Assembly (NCBI RefSeq): GCF_000423185.1
Contig: NZ_AUHM01000006.1
Span: 310,001-374,000, forward strand
Source: Inquilinus limosus DSM 16000
GTDB lineage: Bacteria > Pseudomonadota > Alphaproteobacteria > DSM-16000 > Inquilinaceae
DNA length: 64,000 nucleotides
Direction: 5' to 3'
The position numbers and the translations under genes were made by a program. Below the pieces are notes generated by a model that did not search any database, was not told where the DNA came from, and saw only the letters and a list, made by a program, of their open reading frames with translations. This document shows, in pieces, positions 36,997 to 46,008 of the stretch; within the stretch, counting starts at the first letter, position 1, and every line of letters begins with the position of its first letter.

Positions 36997-37415
36997 CGCA
37001 GCCGGACGGTGATCCGCGTGCCTTGCGGGCTGACGGTGAAGGCCGCGTCCTGGAAGTCCGGCGGGGCGAAGAAGTAGGAGGGGTTGCGCGAGAAGGCGAC
37101 GCCCTCCTCGGGCACGCCCAGCAGGGTGCGGTCGACTTCGTGGTTGTCGTTGACGTCCTGGAAGCCCTGGGCGGCGTAGACGCCGGGGGCGACGTTCGGT
37201 ATCACCACGGTCGCCTGGGGGACCGCGGCCGGCGCCGTGCCGCTGTAGGGGCAGTCGTCCTTCAGGAACTGGGCTTGCGGGCACAGCGACATCCGGATCG
37301 TGCCCTTGGCTTCCCTGATGTTGGTGACGATGATCTCGACCGTCGCCGCCGATGCCGCGGCGGCGCCCAGGCCGAGCCAGACGGCGGCGGCTCCGGCCAG
37401 GAGGGGGATGTTCAT
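36987..37415 (-). CDS. DUF2141 exported protein
   Basis: Small exported protein of 142 residues with a signal peptide ending at ASAA. The DUF2141 pattern is clear (VEIIVTNIREAKGTIRMSLC, PGVYAAQGFQDVNDNHEVDR, GVPEEGVAFSRNP). Function of the family is unknown; a small beta-sandwich is likely. It is the last gene of the phosphonate operon, and its ATG at 37415 overlaps the phnW stop by 4 bp. That coupling suggests a role linked to the phosphonate product at the envelope, which is inference. Confidence 0.82.
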   Translation of the reverse strand: MNIPLLAGAAAVWLGLGAAAASAATVEIIVTNIREAKGTIRMSLCPQAQFLKDDCPYSGTAPAAVPQATVVIPNVAPGVYAAQGFQDVNDNHEVDRTLLGVPEEGVAFSRNPSYFFAPPDFQDAAFTVSPQGTRITVRLRYF

Positions 37416-38518
37416 CGGCGCATCTCCGACAGCGCGTCCTCGATGACAACGAGCAGAGCCTGGAAGTCGTCGCGGTCGAGGGCGCCGATGCAGCCGATGC
37501 GGAAGCTGTCGGCCCGGGTCAGCTTGCCCGGATAGATCAGGAAGCCGCGCGCGGCCAGCGCCTCGTAGAAGCGGTCGAAGGCGAAGCGCGGATCGTCCAG
37601 CGGGTGGAAGGTGGCGATGATCGGCGCCTGCACCGCCGGGTCGAGGAACAGGCGGAAGCCCAGATTCCGCATGCCCGCGGCCAGCGTGTCGAAATTGTCC
37701 TGGTAGCGGCGCAGCCGCGCGGCCGGACCGCCTTCGGCCTCCAGGAGGCGCAGCGCCTCGACCAGCGCCGCCGCCACCTGCACCGGCGGGGTGAAGCGCC
37801 ACTGGCCGTTGCCCTCGAAGCCGCGCCACTGATCGTGCAGGTCGAGGCTGACCGACGGGCTGTTGCCCTTCGCCGCCGCGATCGCCTGGCGTTCGACAAG
37901 GGCGAAGCCGATGCCGGGCACGCCCTCCAGGCATTTGTTGCTGGAGGCCAGCACCGCCGCGGCCGGGGTGGTGGCGAGGTCGATCGGCAGCGCGCCGAAG
38001 CTGCTCATGGCGTCCAGGATCAGCGCCCGGCCCTGCGCGGCGACGATGGCGGCCACCGCCTCGAACGGGTTCAGGAGGCCCGAGGTGGTCTCGCAATGGA
38101 CGAGGGCGACATGGGTGATCGCGGGATCCGCCGCCAGTGCCCGTTCGACCTGCTCCGGCTCCACCGGTTGGTCTTCCGGCCAGCGCAGCGCTTCCACGGC
38201 GCGGCCGAGGCGGTTCGCGATCGCGATCATGCGCTCGCCATAGGCGCCGTTGGCCAGCACCAGCAGCTTGCCGGCCTGGGGCACCAGCGTGGCGATGGCC
38301 GCCTCGACGATGAAGGTCCCGCTGCCCTGCAGCGGGACCGCCACATGGCTGGCTTCGCCATGGGCGACGGCCAGCAGCCGCCGCCGCAGCTCCGCCGTCA
38401 GGGCGATGAAGGCGCGGTCGCGCGAGCCCCAGTCGCGCAGCATGGCGCGGCGGGTCTCGATCCGCGTGGTCAGCGGACCGGGGGTCAGCAGGGCCGGCTC
38501 GTCCGGAGTGCGGGTCAC
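37412..38518 (-). CDS. phnW: 2-aminoethylphosphonate--pyruvate transaminase
   Basis: PLP-dependent class V aminotransferase of 368 residues, the family size. Landmarks: LLTPGPLTTRIETRRAMLRD at the N-terminus, GSGTFIVEAAIATL, the PLP-binding Asp in ALILDAMSSFGALPID and the PLP lysine in ASSNKCLEGVPG. The C-terminal GFLIYPGKLTRADSFRIGCI is typical for PhnW. In a locus with PEP mutase and decarboxylase it runs in the biosynthetic direction, converting phosphonoacetaldehyde to 2-aminoethylphosphonate. GTG at 38518 overlaps the upstream gene stop (GTGA). Confidence 0.92.
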   Translation of the reverse strand: MTRTPDEPALLTPGPLTTRIETRRAMLRDWGSRDRAFIALTAELRRRLLAVAHGEASHVAVPLQGSGTFIVEAAIATLVPQAGKLLVLANGAYGERMIAIANRLGRAVEALRWPEDQPVEPEQVERALAADPAITHVALVHCETTSGLLNPFEAVAAIVAAQGRALILDAMSSFGALPIDLATTPAAAVLASSNKCLEGVPGIGFALVERQAIAAAKGNSPSVSLDLHDQWRGFEGNGQWRFTPPVQVAAALVEALRLLEAEGGPAARLRRYQDNFDTLAAGMRNLGFRLFLDPAVQAPIIATFHPLDDPRFAFDRFYEALAARGFLIYPGKLTRADSFRIGCIGALDRDDFQALLVVIEDALSEMRR

Positions 38519-39525
38519 GAGGATGCCTCCGAGGCCGCCGCGGCGCGCGCGAGGGCCCGGCGGCGGGCCAGGTATCGGCCCTCCATCACCTGCCAGGCCA
38601 TCAGGCCCGGCACGCCGAGCGCGAGGTCGCGGATGCGGCGGATCAGCGCCATGGCCACCGCGCTGTGCGGCGGGATGCCGAGCAGGCCGCAGATGACGAT
38701 GAAGCCGCCCTCCTGGATGCCGAGCGCCCCCGGCACCAGCAGGCCGGCGACGCGGACCGCCTGGGCCAGGCTCTCGATGATCACCGCTTCGCGCAGCCCG
38801 GCGTCGAGGCCCAGCGCCCACAGCGTCGCCCAGATCTCGAGACAGCCGAGCAGCCAGGAAATCAGGTGATGGCCGCCGGACACCCAGACCCGGCGGGCAT
38901 GGTCATCGTATAGCGACACGATCGAATCATGCAGGCCGGAGACCTCGCCCAGCGACGACCAGCCGAACTTGTCGGCCAGCCGGATCAGCGCCCGCTCCAG
39001 CACCTTGAACATGCCGAAGCGTTGGGCGCCGATGAACAGGACCACCAGCACCAGCCCGACGCTGGCGCCGGCGATGATCCACGGCGTCATCGCACCGTCA
39101 TGGGCGCCGAGCAGCAGAAGCCCCAGGCCGAAGACGGTGAACACCACCTGGCTCGCCATCTGCGTCGTCAGGTCGACGACGATGGCGGCGCCGGAGCGGT
39201 TCAGCGGCACGCCGCGCATCGCCAGCAGGCGGGCCGTGATCAGTTCGCCGCCGATCTGCGCCACCGGCAGCAGCGCGTTGATCGCCTCGCGGATCCAGCG
39301 CAGCCGGATGAAGTAGAGCAGGCTTGGCACCGGCCGTTCCGGCACCAGCACCCGCCAGCCGAGCGAGGAGAACAGGAACTGCGGGAAGTGCAGGGCGATC
39401 ACGGCCAGGATGCCCCAGCCGGCGCCGGTCAGGGCGGCCCAGATCTCGGAGGCGCCGGTCAGCCAGACCAGCACGACCGCGACCGCCAAGCCGACGGCGA
39501 TTCCGATGCAGGCGGGCCATTTCAT
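38515..39525 (-). CDS. HpnL-like / LPG-synthase-TM family membrane protein
   Basis: Integral membrane protein of 336 residues with about eight spans, of the lysylphosphatidylglycerol-synthase transmembrane (UPF0104) type. The segment NALLPVAQIGGELITARLLA and the C-terminal VPGALGIQEGGFIVICGLLG resemble the HpnL family described near hopanoid genes. Such proteins are thought to move lipids or isoprenoid-linked molecules across membranes. Here it is coupled by 4 bp overlaps to both ppd and phnW, so a role in flipping the phosphonolipid is possible. No enzyme domain is attached. Confidence 0.82.
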   Translation of the reverse strand: MKWPACIGIAVGLAVAVVLVWLTGASEIWAALTGAGWGILAVIALHFPQFLFSSLGWRVLVPERPVPSLLYFIRLRWIREAINALLPVAQIGGELITARLLAMRGVPLNRSGAAIVVDLTTQMASQVVFTVFGLGLLLLGAHDGAMTPWIIAGASVGLVLVVLFIGAQRFGMFKVLERALIRLADKFGWSSLGEVSGLHDSIVSLYDDHARRVWVSGGHHLISWLLGCLEIWATLWALGLDAGLREAVIIESLAQAVRVAGLLVPGALGIQEGGFIVICGLLGIPPHSAVAMALIRRIRDLALGVPGLMAWQVMEGRYLARRRALARAAAASEASS

Positions 39526-40694
39526 GATGCGGTGCCGGCACCCGTTGCGGCCGGGCGGAGGCCGGCGAGGAAGTCTCGGAAGCGACGGGCGACATCGGCC
39601 GGGACGACGGTCGGCCGCCCCAGCTTTTCCATCGAACCGGGGGCGATGCGGACATGGATCAGCGCCGGCCGCGGCGCTTCGGACGCGGCGCGGAACGCGG
39701 CCTCGAACCCGTCCAGGCTGGCGCAGAAGGCGGTGAACTGATAGCCGCAGGCCAGCGCGATCGCGGCGAAGTCGACGGAAGCGGAGACCGTGGCCTGGCC
39801 GCCGGTCGAATCATGCACGCCGTTGTCGAGCAGGATGTGGATCAGGTTGCCGGGCCCTTGGGCGCCGATGGTGGCGAAGGTGCCCAGCTTCATCAGCGCG
39901 GCGCCGTCGCCATCCAGAACCACCACCGGCGCCGGGGAGTTCAGCGCCACGCCCAGCGCCATGCCGGAGGCGCCGCCCATCGACCCGACCTGGTAGATGT
40001 GCTGCCTGCGGTCGGCCAGGGTGAACAGCTCGCGGCCGCATTTGCCGGTGGTGGCCACCACCGCGGTGCGGTCGTCGGTCAGGGCCAGGAATCGCTCCAG
40101 CACCGCGGCGCGGGTCGGGCGCGGCCCGGCCTCGGGCCAGTCGGCGCGGCGGCCCGGGCGGGGCAGGGGAAGGGGCGGGGCCTGCAGATCCTCGTCCCGC
40201 ACATCGCCCTTCTTCATCACGAAGGCATAGGGCAGGCCGGCCTCGTCCATCCGGGCCGCGGCCTGGTCCAGCGCCGGCCCCAGCGCCTCAGGCGTGGCCG
40301 GGAAGGGAGACTGCGGGATCTCCATCAGCGCCAGCAGGTCCTGGGTGATGCGGCCCATCACCTCGTGCTGCGGCTCGTCCGGCAGGCCGGGCTGGCCGCG
40401 CCAGGTGGTGACGAACAGGGTCGGGATGCGGAACGGCGCGTTCAGCGAGGTCAGCGGGTTGACCGCGTTGCCGAGGCCGGAGTTCTGGCACATGACCACC
40501 GTCTTCCGCCCGGCCAGCCAGGCACCGGCGGCGATCGCCACCGCCTCGCCCTCGCTGGCGGCGCCGACATATGTCAGGGCCTTGCTCGACAGCACGCCGT
40601 TGATCAGCGGCGTCAGGAAGCTGCACGGGACCCCGGTGTAGAAGTCGTGGCCGCGCGCCTTCGCCGCCGCGATGAACTCGTCTGCGGTGATCAT
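39522..40694 (-). CDS. ppd: Phosphonopyruvate decarboxylase
   Basis: ThDP-dependent decarboxylase of 390 residues producing phosphonoacetaldehyde, the step that makes PEP mutase chemistry irreversible. The N-terminal PYR domain contains FYTGVPCSFLTPLINGVL and the glutamate in VGAASEGEAVAIAAGAWLAG. The C-terminal PP domain has the ThDP motif VVVLDGDGAALMKLGTFATI ending in ILLDNGVHDSTGGQ. ATG at 40694. It lies 77 bp downstream of the PEP mutase gene and overlaps the HpnL-like gene by 4 bp. Confidence 0.94.
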   Translation of the reverse strand: MITADEFIAAAKARGHDFYTGVPCSFLTPLINGVLSSKALTYVGAASEGEAVAIAAGAWLAGRKTVVMCQNSGLGNAVNPLTSLNAPFRIPTLFVTTWRGQPGLPDEPQHEVMGRITQDLLALMEIPQSPFPATPEALGPALDQAAARMDEAGLPYAFVMKKGDVRDEDLQAPPLPLPRPGRRADWPEAGPRPTRAAVLERFLALTDDRTAVVATTGKCGRELFTLADRRQHIYQVGSMGGASGMALGVALNSPAPVVVLDGDGAALMKLGTFATIGAQGPGNLIHILLDNGVHDSTGGQATVSASVDFAAIALACGYQFTAFCASLDGFEAAFRAASEAPRPALIHVRIAPGSMEKLGRPTVVPADVARRFRDFLAGLRPAATGAGTAS

Positions 40695-40771
40695 GCCCGA
40701 CCTTCTAGAGCGCGATGACGCCGGAGGGAAGCGGCGCGCGGACGCATGGCAGGGTCGCGCGCCGCGTGTCC

Positions 40772-42466
40772 TCAGGTGAAGTTCCGGGCGTCGGCGAGGT
40801 CGCTCAGCGTGTCGACGTCCAGCCAATGGGCGGTGAAGTACTGCACCACCACCGGATGCCGGGCCGCCAGCCGGGTCAGCAGCAGCGGCAGGTCCGCCGT
40901 CTCCAGCAGGCCCTCGGCCTCGATCCGGTCGATCTCCTCGCGCAGCCAGGCGGCCCCCTGGGCGCTGAACCGGGCCAGGCCGATCCATTCGCCGCTGACC
41001 TCGCCGGCCGGGATCGACTCGGAGATCGACTTCAGATGCACCGGCGTGTCATCGAGATAGCTGCCGGAATAGGGCCGGTCGGCGGCCACCAGGTCGCGCA
41101 GCGTCTTCTTCGGTTGCTTGACCGACAGGCTCATCGCGTCCACCGCCAGCACGATGTCGCCTTCGCTCGACATCAGCCCGTCCAGGATGTAGCGGCGGAA
41201 CAGCACGTCGCCGTAGACCACCACCGCCTCGCCATCCAGCGCCTGGCGCGCCTGGGCCAGGGAATAGACCTCGCCGGTCTCGTCATAGCGGTCGTTGTCG
41301 ACCGTCTTGATGCCCGGCACCACCACCGCCTCCTTGCGGTAGCCGCGGACCACGGTGACGTCCTTCAGGCCGCTGTCGCCGAGGGTCGAGACCAGGCGCT
41401 GCAGCAGCGACTGGCCGCGCACGTCGATCATGCATTTCGGCTGGTCGCGGGTCAGCTCGTCGCCCAGGTCGCCGCGCGACGCCGCCAGCACCACGGCCTT
41501 CGGCGCGGCCTTGCCCGGCAGGTACCGCCGCTCCGCAGCCTCCAGCTCGGCATTGCCGACCAGGGCGAAGATGTCGCGCACGCTCGCCACCCGGCCCTCG
41601 ACCTCGCGCAGCGACTCGTCCTCGAAGATCCGCCGGGCGGTCTCGCGCATCGCCGTCATCGAGGACCGCAGCAGGTGGTTCGCCCAGATCACCGTCGAGA
41701 TGCCGGCCTGGCGGAACAGGTCGGTCGAGGTGGCATAGTACATCGTCGGCACGATCACCAGCGGCGCCCGGTTCCCCCAGCGCTCGGCGAAGGTGAAGAT
41801 CTCGTTCGCCGTCGACTTCTTGGAATGGATCAGGATCGCGTCGGCCCCGGCGGCGTGATACGCCTCGGCCCGGCGCAGCGCCTCCTCCATGCCGCGGCCG
41901 GAGATCAGCGCCTCGACCCGGGCCACCAGCACGAAGTCGTCGTCCAGCTGGCTGTCCTTGCCGGCCTTGATGCGGCCGCAGAACTCCTCGATCTCGGCCA
42001 GAGGCTGGTCCTCGCCGATGAAGGAGTTGGTCTTCGGGAACAGCTTGTCCTCGATGCAGACCCCGGCGATGCGCCGCTCGCACAGCTTCCGCACCAGGCG
42101 GCGGACGTTGTTGAAGTTGCCGTAGCCGGTGTCGCCGTCGACCAGGATCGGCAGCGTCGAGGCATCGGCCATGTATTCCAGCACGTCCAGCACCTGCGTC
42201 CAGGACGCCTCGTTGCTGTCGCGCAGGCCCAGGCTGGCCGAGGTGGTCAGGCCCGAGGCCCAGATGCCGCGGAACCCGGCCTCCTCCACGATCTTGGCCG
42301 AGAGGCCGTTATGGGCCTCCATCAGGAAGGACAGGGTCGGGGAGAAGATCTCCTCGCGCAGCGCCGCGAAGACCGATTTCGGGCGGTCGGTCCGGGTGGA
42401 AGAGCCGGCGTCGGACGGGCCCGTCAGGGCGGTGTCGTCGAGAGCCTTCATCGCATTCTTGGTCAT
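40772..42466 (-). CDS. pepM: Phosphoenolpyruvate mutase fused to a nucleotidyltransferase domain
   Basis: Bifunctional protein of 564 residues. Residues ~25-320 are PEP mutase, which forms the C-P bond of phosphonopyruvate. The diagnostic loop [11 protein letters not shown] is intact, with [20 protein letters not shown] and [14 protein letters not shown] upstream. Residues ~330-564 are a nucleotidyltransferase fold ([50 protein letters not shown]). This domain probably activates the phosphonate with a nucleotide, as in known PepM-cytidylyltransferase fusions. The usual GxGxR loop is replaced by SRGDLGDEL, which I believe is typical of these fusions. ATG at 42466 is chosen. An in-frame ATG at 42523 is possible, and neither has a strong ribosome binding site. 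Confidence 0.9.
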   Translation of the reverse strand: MTKNAMKALDDTALTGPSDAGSSTRTDRPKSVFAALREEIFSPTLSFLMEAHNGLSAKIVEEAGFRGIWASGLTTSASLGLRDSNEASWTQVLDVLEYMADASTLPILVDGDTGYGNFNNVRRLVRKLCERRIAGVCIEDKLFPKTNSFIGEDQPLAEIEEFCGRIKAGKDSQLDDDFVLVARVEALISGRGMEEALRRAEAYHAAGADAILIHSKKSTANEIFTFAERWGNRAPLVIVPTMYYATSTDLFRQAGISTVIWANHLLRSSMTAMRETARRIFEDESLREVEGRVASVRDIFALVGNAELEAAERRYLPGKAAPKAVVLAASRGDLGDELTRDQPKCMIDVRGQSLLQRLVSTLGDSGLKDVTVVRGYRKEAVVVPGIKTVDNDRYDETGEVYSLAQARQALDGEAVVVYGDVLFRRYILDGLMSSEGDIVLAVDAMSLSVKQPKKTLRDLVAADRPYSGSYLDDTPVHLKSISESIPAGEVSGEWIGLARFSAQGAAWLREEIDRIEAEGLLETADLPLLLTRLAARHPVVVQYFTAHWLDVDTLSDLADARNFT

Positions 42467-42577
42467 GAACCGGATATCCGGGTTGCGGAATCTCGGCCGT
42501 CCAGCGCCTTGCCGGGCCGCCATTTCGGCCTGTATCTTCAGGCCACTTCAGAAAAAAGCAACCGGAGCATCACGGAA

Positions 42578-43336
42578 TTGTCACTTCCCGATGGGCGGCC
42601 GGCCGCTGCGATCATCCTCGCGGCCGGCATCGGCCGGCGCCTCGGATCGGCCGCCGGCGGCCCGAAAATCCTGCTCCGGTTCGGTGGACGGTCGCTTCTG
42701 GAACGGCATATCGCCGCGCTGCACGCGAACGGGATCGACGACATCTCGATCACCATCGGGCATGAGGGCGACCAGATCCGCCGCGAGATCGACCGACTCG
42801 GACTCGGCGGCCGCATCGGCTTCGTCGAGAACCCGCGCTACCGCGAGGGCAGCCTGGTCTCGCTTTGGGTCCAGCGCGACCGCCTTGCCGCCGGCAAGCC
42901 GGTGGTGCTGATGGACGGCGACGTGCTGTACCCCGAGCCGATGATCGGCCGCCTCCTGGAAGCGGAGCCGGAGAACGCGCTGCTGGTCGACCGCGAGATC
43001 GAGCCGGGCGACGAGCCGGTGAAGATCTGCTTCCGCGGCGACACCATCGTCGATTTCCGCAAGAAGCCCGAGCACGCGCATGACTGGCACGGCGAGTCGG
43101 TCGGCTTCTTCCGCTTCTCGCCCGACATGGCGCGTGCGCTCGGCGACCGCACCGACTGGTATGTCCGCCAGGGCATCACCGCGGTCGAATACGAGGAGGC
43201 GATCCGGGACCTGATCCTGGCGCATCCGCACCGGTTCGGCGTCGCCGACATCAGCGATCTGCCCTGGACCGAGATCGACTTCGACGTCGATGTGACCCGC
43301 GCGCAGCGGGAGATCCTGCCGCAACTGGAGCATTGA
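42578..43336 (+). CDS. Stand-alone nucleotidyltransferase (cytidylyltransferase-like)
   Basis: Protein of about 252 residues with a complete nucleotidyltransferase signature: AIILAAGIGRRLGSAAGGPK, followed by LLRFGGRSLLERHIAALHAN and the metal-binding VVLMDGDVLYPEPM. A C-terminal HESVG-free segment ends in PWTEIDFDVDVTRAQREILP, typical of phosphocholine/phosphonate cytidylyltransferase-like proteins. No ATG fits. The likely start is TTG at 42578 (MSLPDGRPAAAII), with GGAG about 10 nt upstream. Divergent from pepM and 2 bp before the dioxygenase gene. It would be the second nucleotide-activating enzyme of the phosphonate locus. Confidence 0.83.
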   Translation: MSLPDGRPAAAIILAAGIGRRLGSAAGGPKILLRFGGRSLLERHIAALHANGIDDISITIGHEGDQIRREIDRLGLGGRIGFVENPRYREGSLVSLWVQRDRLAAGKPVVLMDGDVLYPEPMIGRLLEAEPENALLVDREIEPGDEPVKICFRGDTIVDFRKKPEHAHDWHGESVGFFRFSPDMARALGDRTDWYVRQGITAVEYEEAIRDLILAHPHRFGVADISDLPWTEIDFDVDVTRAQREILPQLEH

Positions 43337-43338
43337 GA

Positions 43339-44133
43339 ATGCCCGATACCGTGACCCCCGCCGACGCTACGGCCGCCGGTCCGCTATCCGTCGAGGACCT
43401 CGCGGCCTATGCCCGCACCGGCTGGGTCGCCGCCCGCGGCTTCTTCAGCCCGGACGAAGCCGCCGCCATCAGCCGCTGGACCGACGAGCTGGTGGCGATG
43501 CCCGAGGAGCCGGGCAAGCACATGGTCTATTACGAGCCCAGCCTGCTCGACCCGACCAAGCGGGTGGTGCAGCGGATCGAGAATTTCTGCCCGTACCACG
43601 CCGAGTTCGACGGGCTGGTCCGCCACGGCCGGCTGTTCCGGGCGGTGGAGCAACTGCTGGGCGCGCCGTCCTGCCTGTTCAAGGAGAAGATCAACTTCAA
43701 GATGGCGGGCGGCGCCGGCTTCGAGCCGCACCAGGACCAGCAGGCCGGGTGGTCGCGCTATGCCCCGATCTTCCTGACCGTGATGGTCTCGGTCGACCGC
43801 GCCACGGTCGAGAACGGCTGCCTCGAGATGGCCGACATGCCGCGCCTGACCGGGCTGATCGGCGAGGAGTGGAAGCCGCTGACCGACGAGCAGATGGCCA
43901 GCTTCCAGCTGGTGCCTGTGCCGACCGAGCCGGGCGACGTGCTGTTCTTCGACAGCTACGCCCCGCACGCCTCGAAGCCGAACCTGACCGACAAGGCGCG
44001 GCGGATCCTGTACCTGACCTACAACCGCCTGGCCGATGGCGACCACCGCGAGCTGTACTTCGCCGAGAAGCGCGCCAGCTTCCCGCCCGACATCGAGCGC
44101 CAGCCGGGCAAGGAGTACAGGTTCCGGGTGTGA
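43339..44133 (+). CDS. Phytanoyl-CoA dioxygenase (PhyH) family oxygenase, candidate phosphonate hydroxylase
   Basis: Fe(II)/2-oxoglutarate oxygenase of 264 residues. The iron facial triad is readable as HQD in FEPHQDQQAGW and the distal His in YAPHASKPN. The 2-oxoglutarate-binding Arg is in KARRILYLTYN. The PhyH family includes PhnY*, which hydroxylates 2-aminoethylphosphonate at C1. With the adjacent phosphonate genes a hydroxylation of the AEP head group or of its lipid is the leading inference. ATG at 43339, 2 bp after the nucleotidyltransferase stop. Confidence 0.85.
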   Translation: MPDTVTPADATAAGPLSVEDLAAYARTGWVAARGFFSPDEAAAISRWTDELVAMPEEPGKHMVYYEPSLLDPTKRVVQRIENFCPYHAEFDGLVRHGRLFRAVEQLLGAPSCLFKEKINFKMAGGAGFEPHQDQQAGWSRYAPIFLTVMVSVDRATVENGCLEMADMPRLTGLIGEEWKPLTDEQMASFQLVPVPTEPGDVLFFDSYAPHASKPNLTDKARRILYLTYNRLADGDHRELYFAEKRASFPPDIERQPGKEYRFRV

Positions 44134-44148
44134 CGGCCTTCCCGGCGA

Positions 44149-44730
44149 TCACTTCCCCGTCCGGGCCAGGAAATAGGCGAGGTCGTTGATCTCCGGCTCG
44201 CCGATCGACGCCATGACTTCGGCCATGGCCGGGTCGTAGCCGGGCCGGACGCCGCTCTTGTACTCGCGCAGCGCCTTGGCCAGGTAGTCCTCACGCTGCC
44301 CGGCGAGGCGCGGCACCTGCCCCTGGCCCGAGAAGTCGGGCCGGTGGCAGACGCCGCAGCGATGGGTCTGCGCCAAAGCGCGGCCCCGCTCGATCCGCCC
44401 CGAATCGCCGTCCGTCGCGGGGACAGGGGGCGCCAGGGCCGCGAAATGATCGGCGAAGGCCTGCAGGTCCTCGTCGGTCAGGTCCTTGGCGACGTCGGTC
44501 ATCGGCGTGCCGGGCCGCAGGCCTTCGCGGAACATGTAGAGCTGCACGACCGAATAGGCCGAGGGCTGCGCCGCCAGGGAGGGCGTGGCCTCCATCGGCG
44601 AGACACCGGCCTCGCCGTGGCAGGCGGCGCAGGCCGGCAGCCGCTCCTCCAGGCTCTGCGCCGCCGCGGCGGCCGCCGCCAGGACGAGGCCGCCGGCGAG
44701 CAGCCAACGAAGACCTCTCTCAGCCGCCAT
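44149..44730 (-). CDS. Dihaem cytochrome c (c4/c553 type)
   Basis: Exported cytochrome of 193 residues with a signal peptide (WLLAGGLVLAAAAAAAQS) and two haem sites, CAACH and CGVCH. A possible distal Met lies in GTPMTDVAKDL and another in DPAMAEVM. Each half has the class I cytochrome c pattern. It overlaps the PQQ-type dehydrogenase by 11 bp and most likely accepts its electrons in the periplasm. ATG at 44730. Confidence 0.9.
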   Translation of the reverse strand: MAAERGLRWLLAGGLVLAAAAAAAQSLEERLPACAACHGEAGVSPMEATPSLAAQPSAYSVVQLYMFREGLRPGTPMTDVAKDLTDEDLQAFADHFAALAPPVPATDGDSGRIERGRALAQTHRCGVCHRPDFSGQGQVPRLAGQREDYLAKALREYKSGVRPGYDPAMAEVMASIGEPEINDLAYFLARTGK

Positions 44731-45952
44731 AGCTGACACGATAGATCGCGCCGTTGTGGTCGTCGGAGACGAGCAGCGAGCCGTCGGGCAGCGTCTCCAC
44801 ATCGACCGGCCGCCCGAGATAGCCGTTGTTCTCGATCAGGCCGGTCAGGAACGGCTCGACCCTGGTGACGCGGCCGTCGGCGTCCAGAGTGGCGACGGCG
44901 ATATCGGCACCGATCTTCTCGGTCCGGTTCCACGGGCCGTGACGGGCGATGAAGATCGCGCCGCGATAGGCCTCCGGGAACATGCTGCCGGTGTAGAACT
45001 CCATCCCCAGCGCCGCGATATGCGGCCCCAGCAGCGCCGCGGGGGCGGTGGTCTCCTCGCAGGACTTGCCCCAGCCGAACTCGGGATCGCGGATGCTGCC
45101 CTGGTGGCAGAACGGATAGCCGAAATGCTCCTGGCCCGGCTGCGTCAGGTGGTTCAGCTCGTCATTTGGGATGTCCTCGGACATCCAGTCGCGGCCGTTG
45201 TCGGTGAACCAGAGGTCGCCGGTCTTCGGGTCGAAGTCGAAGCCGACCGTGTTGCGCACGCCGCGCGCTACCACCTCGGCCCCCGATCCATCGAGGGCGA
45301 TACGGCGGATCTGGGCATGCGTCTCCGGCGGCTCGCAGATGTTGCAGGGCGCGCCGATCGGGACATAGAGCTTGTCGTCCGGCCCGATCGCGATGAACTT
45401 CCAGCCGTGCGGCTCGTCCTTCGGCAGGTCGTCATAGACCACCTTGGGCTCGGGCGGGGCGTCGAGATGCTGCTCGATGTCGTCGTAGCGCAGGATCCGC
45501 GACAGCTCGGCGACATAGAGCGCGCCGTCCTTGAAGGCGACGCCGTTCGGCCGGTGCAGCCCCTTCGCGATCGTCTTCACCGTGCGCTTCCCGCCGCTGT
45601 CGGTGACGGCATAGACGTTGCCGAGCTGCCGGGTGCCGACGAAGACGGTGCCCTTGTCGCCGACGGCCATCGACCGGGCATTGGCGACGCCGGCCGCCCA
45701 GACCTCGACCTTGAAGCCATCCGGCACCTTCATCTTCGCCACCGGCAGCCGCGCCGCCGGCGTCGGGATCGGCGGCGCCCCGACCGGCGCCAGGGCGACC
45801 GCGGCGTCGCTGCGCGGCCGTCCGGCCGCCCAGGATTCGTCCTCGCCCTGCGCGGCGGGCTGCGCCGGGGGCTGCTGGGCGGGTGACACGCCGGCCGCGA
45901 AGACGGTGAACAGGCCGGCGACCACGCCGGACATGGCCCTCCATGTGCTCAT
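44720..45952 (-). CDS. PQQ-dependent sugar dehydrogenase / sorbosone-dehydrogenase-like protein
   Basis: Periplasmic beta-propeller oxidoreductase of 410 residues. A signal peptide (VVAGLFTVFAAGVSPAQ) is followed by a Pro/Ala-rich linker and the propeller. Motifs typical of soluble glucose/sorbosone dehydrogenases are present: GLHRPNGVAFKDGALYVAEL, PHGWKFIAIGPDDKLYVPIG, ARGVRNTVGFDFDPKTGDLW, FTDNGRDWM and GSLLVSDDHNGAIYRVSY. The sugar or aldehyde substrate is unknown. ATG at 45952. Cotranscribed with the dihaem cytochrome. Confidence 0.88.
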   Translation of the reverse strand: MSTWRAMSGVVAGLFTVFAAGVSPAQQPPAQPAAQGEDESWAAGRPRSDAAVALAPVGAPPIPTPAARLPVAKMKVPDGFKVEVWAAGVANARSMAVGDKGTVFVGTRQLGNVYAVTDSGGKRTVKTIAKGLHRPNGVAFKDGALYVAELSRILRYDDIEQHLDAPPEPKVVYDDLPKDEPHGWKFIAIGPDDKLYVPIGAPCNICEPPETHAQIRRIALDGSGAEVVARGVRNTVGFDFDPKTGDLWFTDNGRDWMSEDIPNDELNHLTQPGQEHFGYPFCHQGSIRDPEFGWGKSCEETTAPAALLGPHIAALGMEFYTGSMFPEAYRGAIFIARHGPWNRTEKIGADIAVATLDADGRVTRVEPFLTGLIENNGYLGRPVDVETLPDGSLLVSDDHNGAIYRVSYGG

Positions 45953-46008
45953 GAGCGTCCTCCTCTCTCTGCGCCGGCTGTTCGAGGCCGGTCGTCGTTC
46001 CGGATGAA

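Noticed and set aside
40715-42577. Long plus-strand frame running into the stand-alone nucleotidyltransferase
   Set aside because: The upstream ~620 codons are the antisense of pepM. The family domain begins only near 42578, where a TTG start fits.
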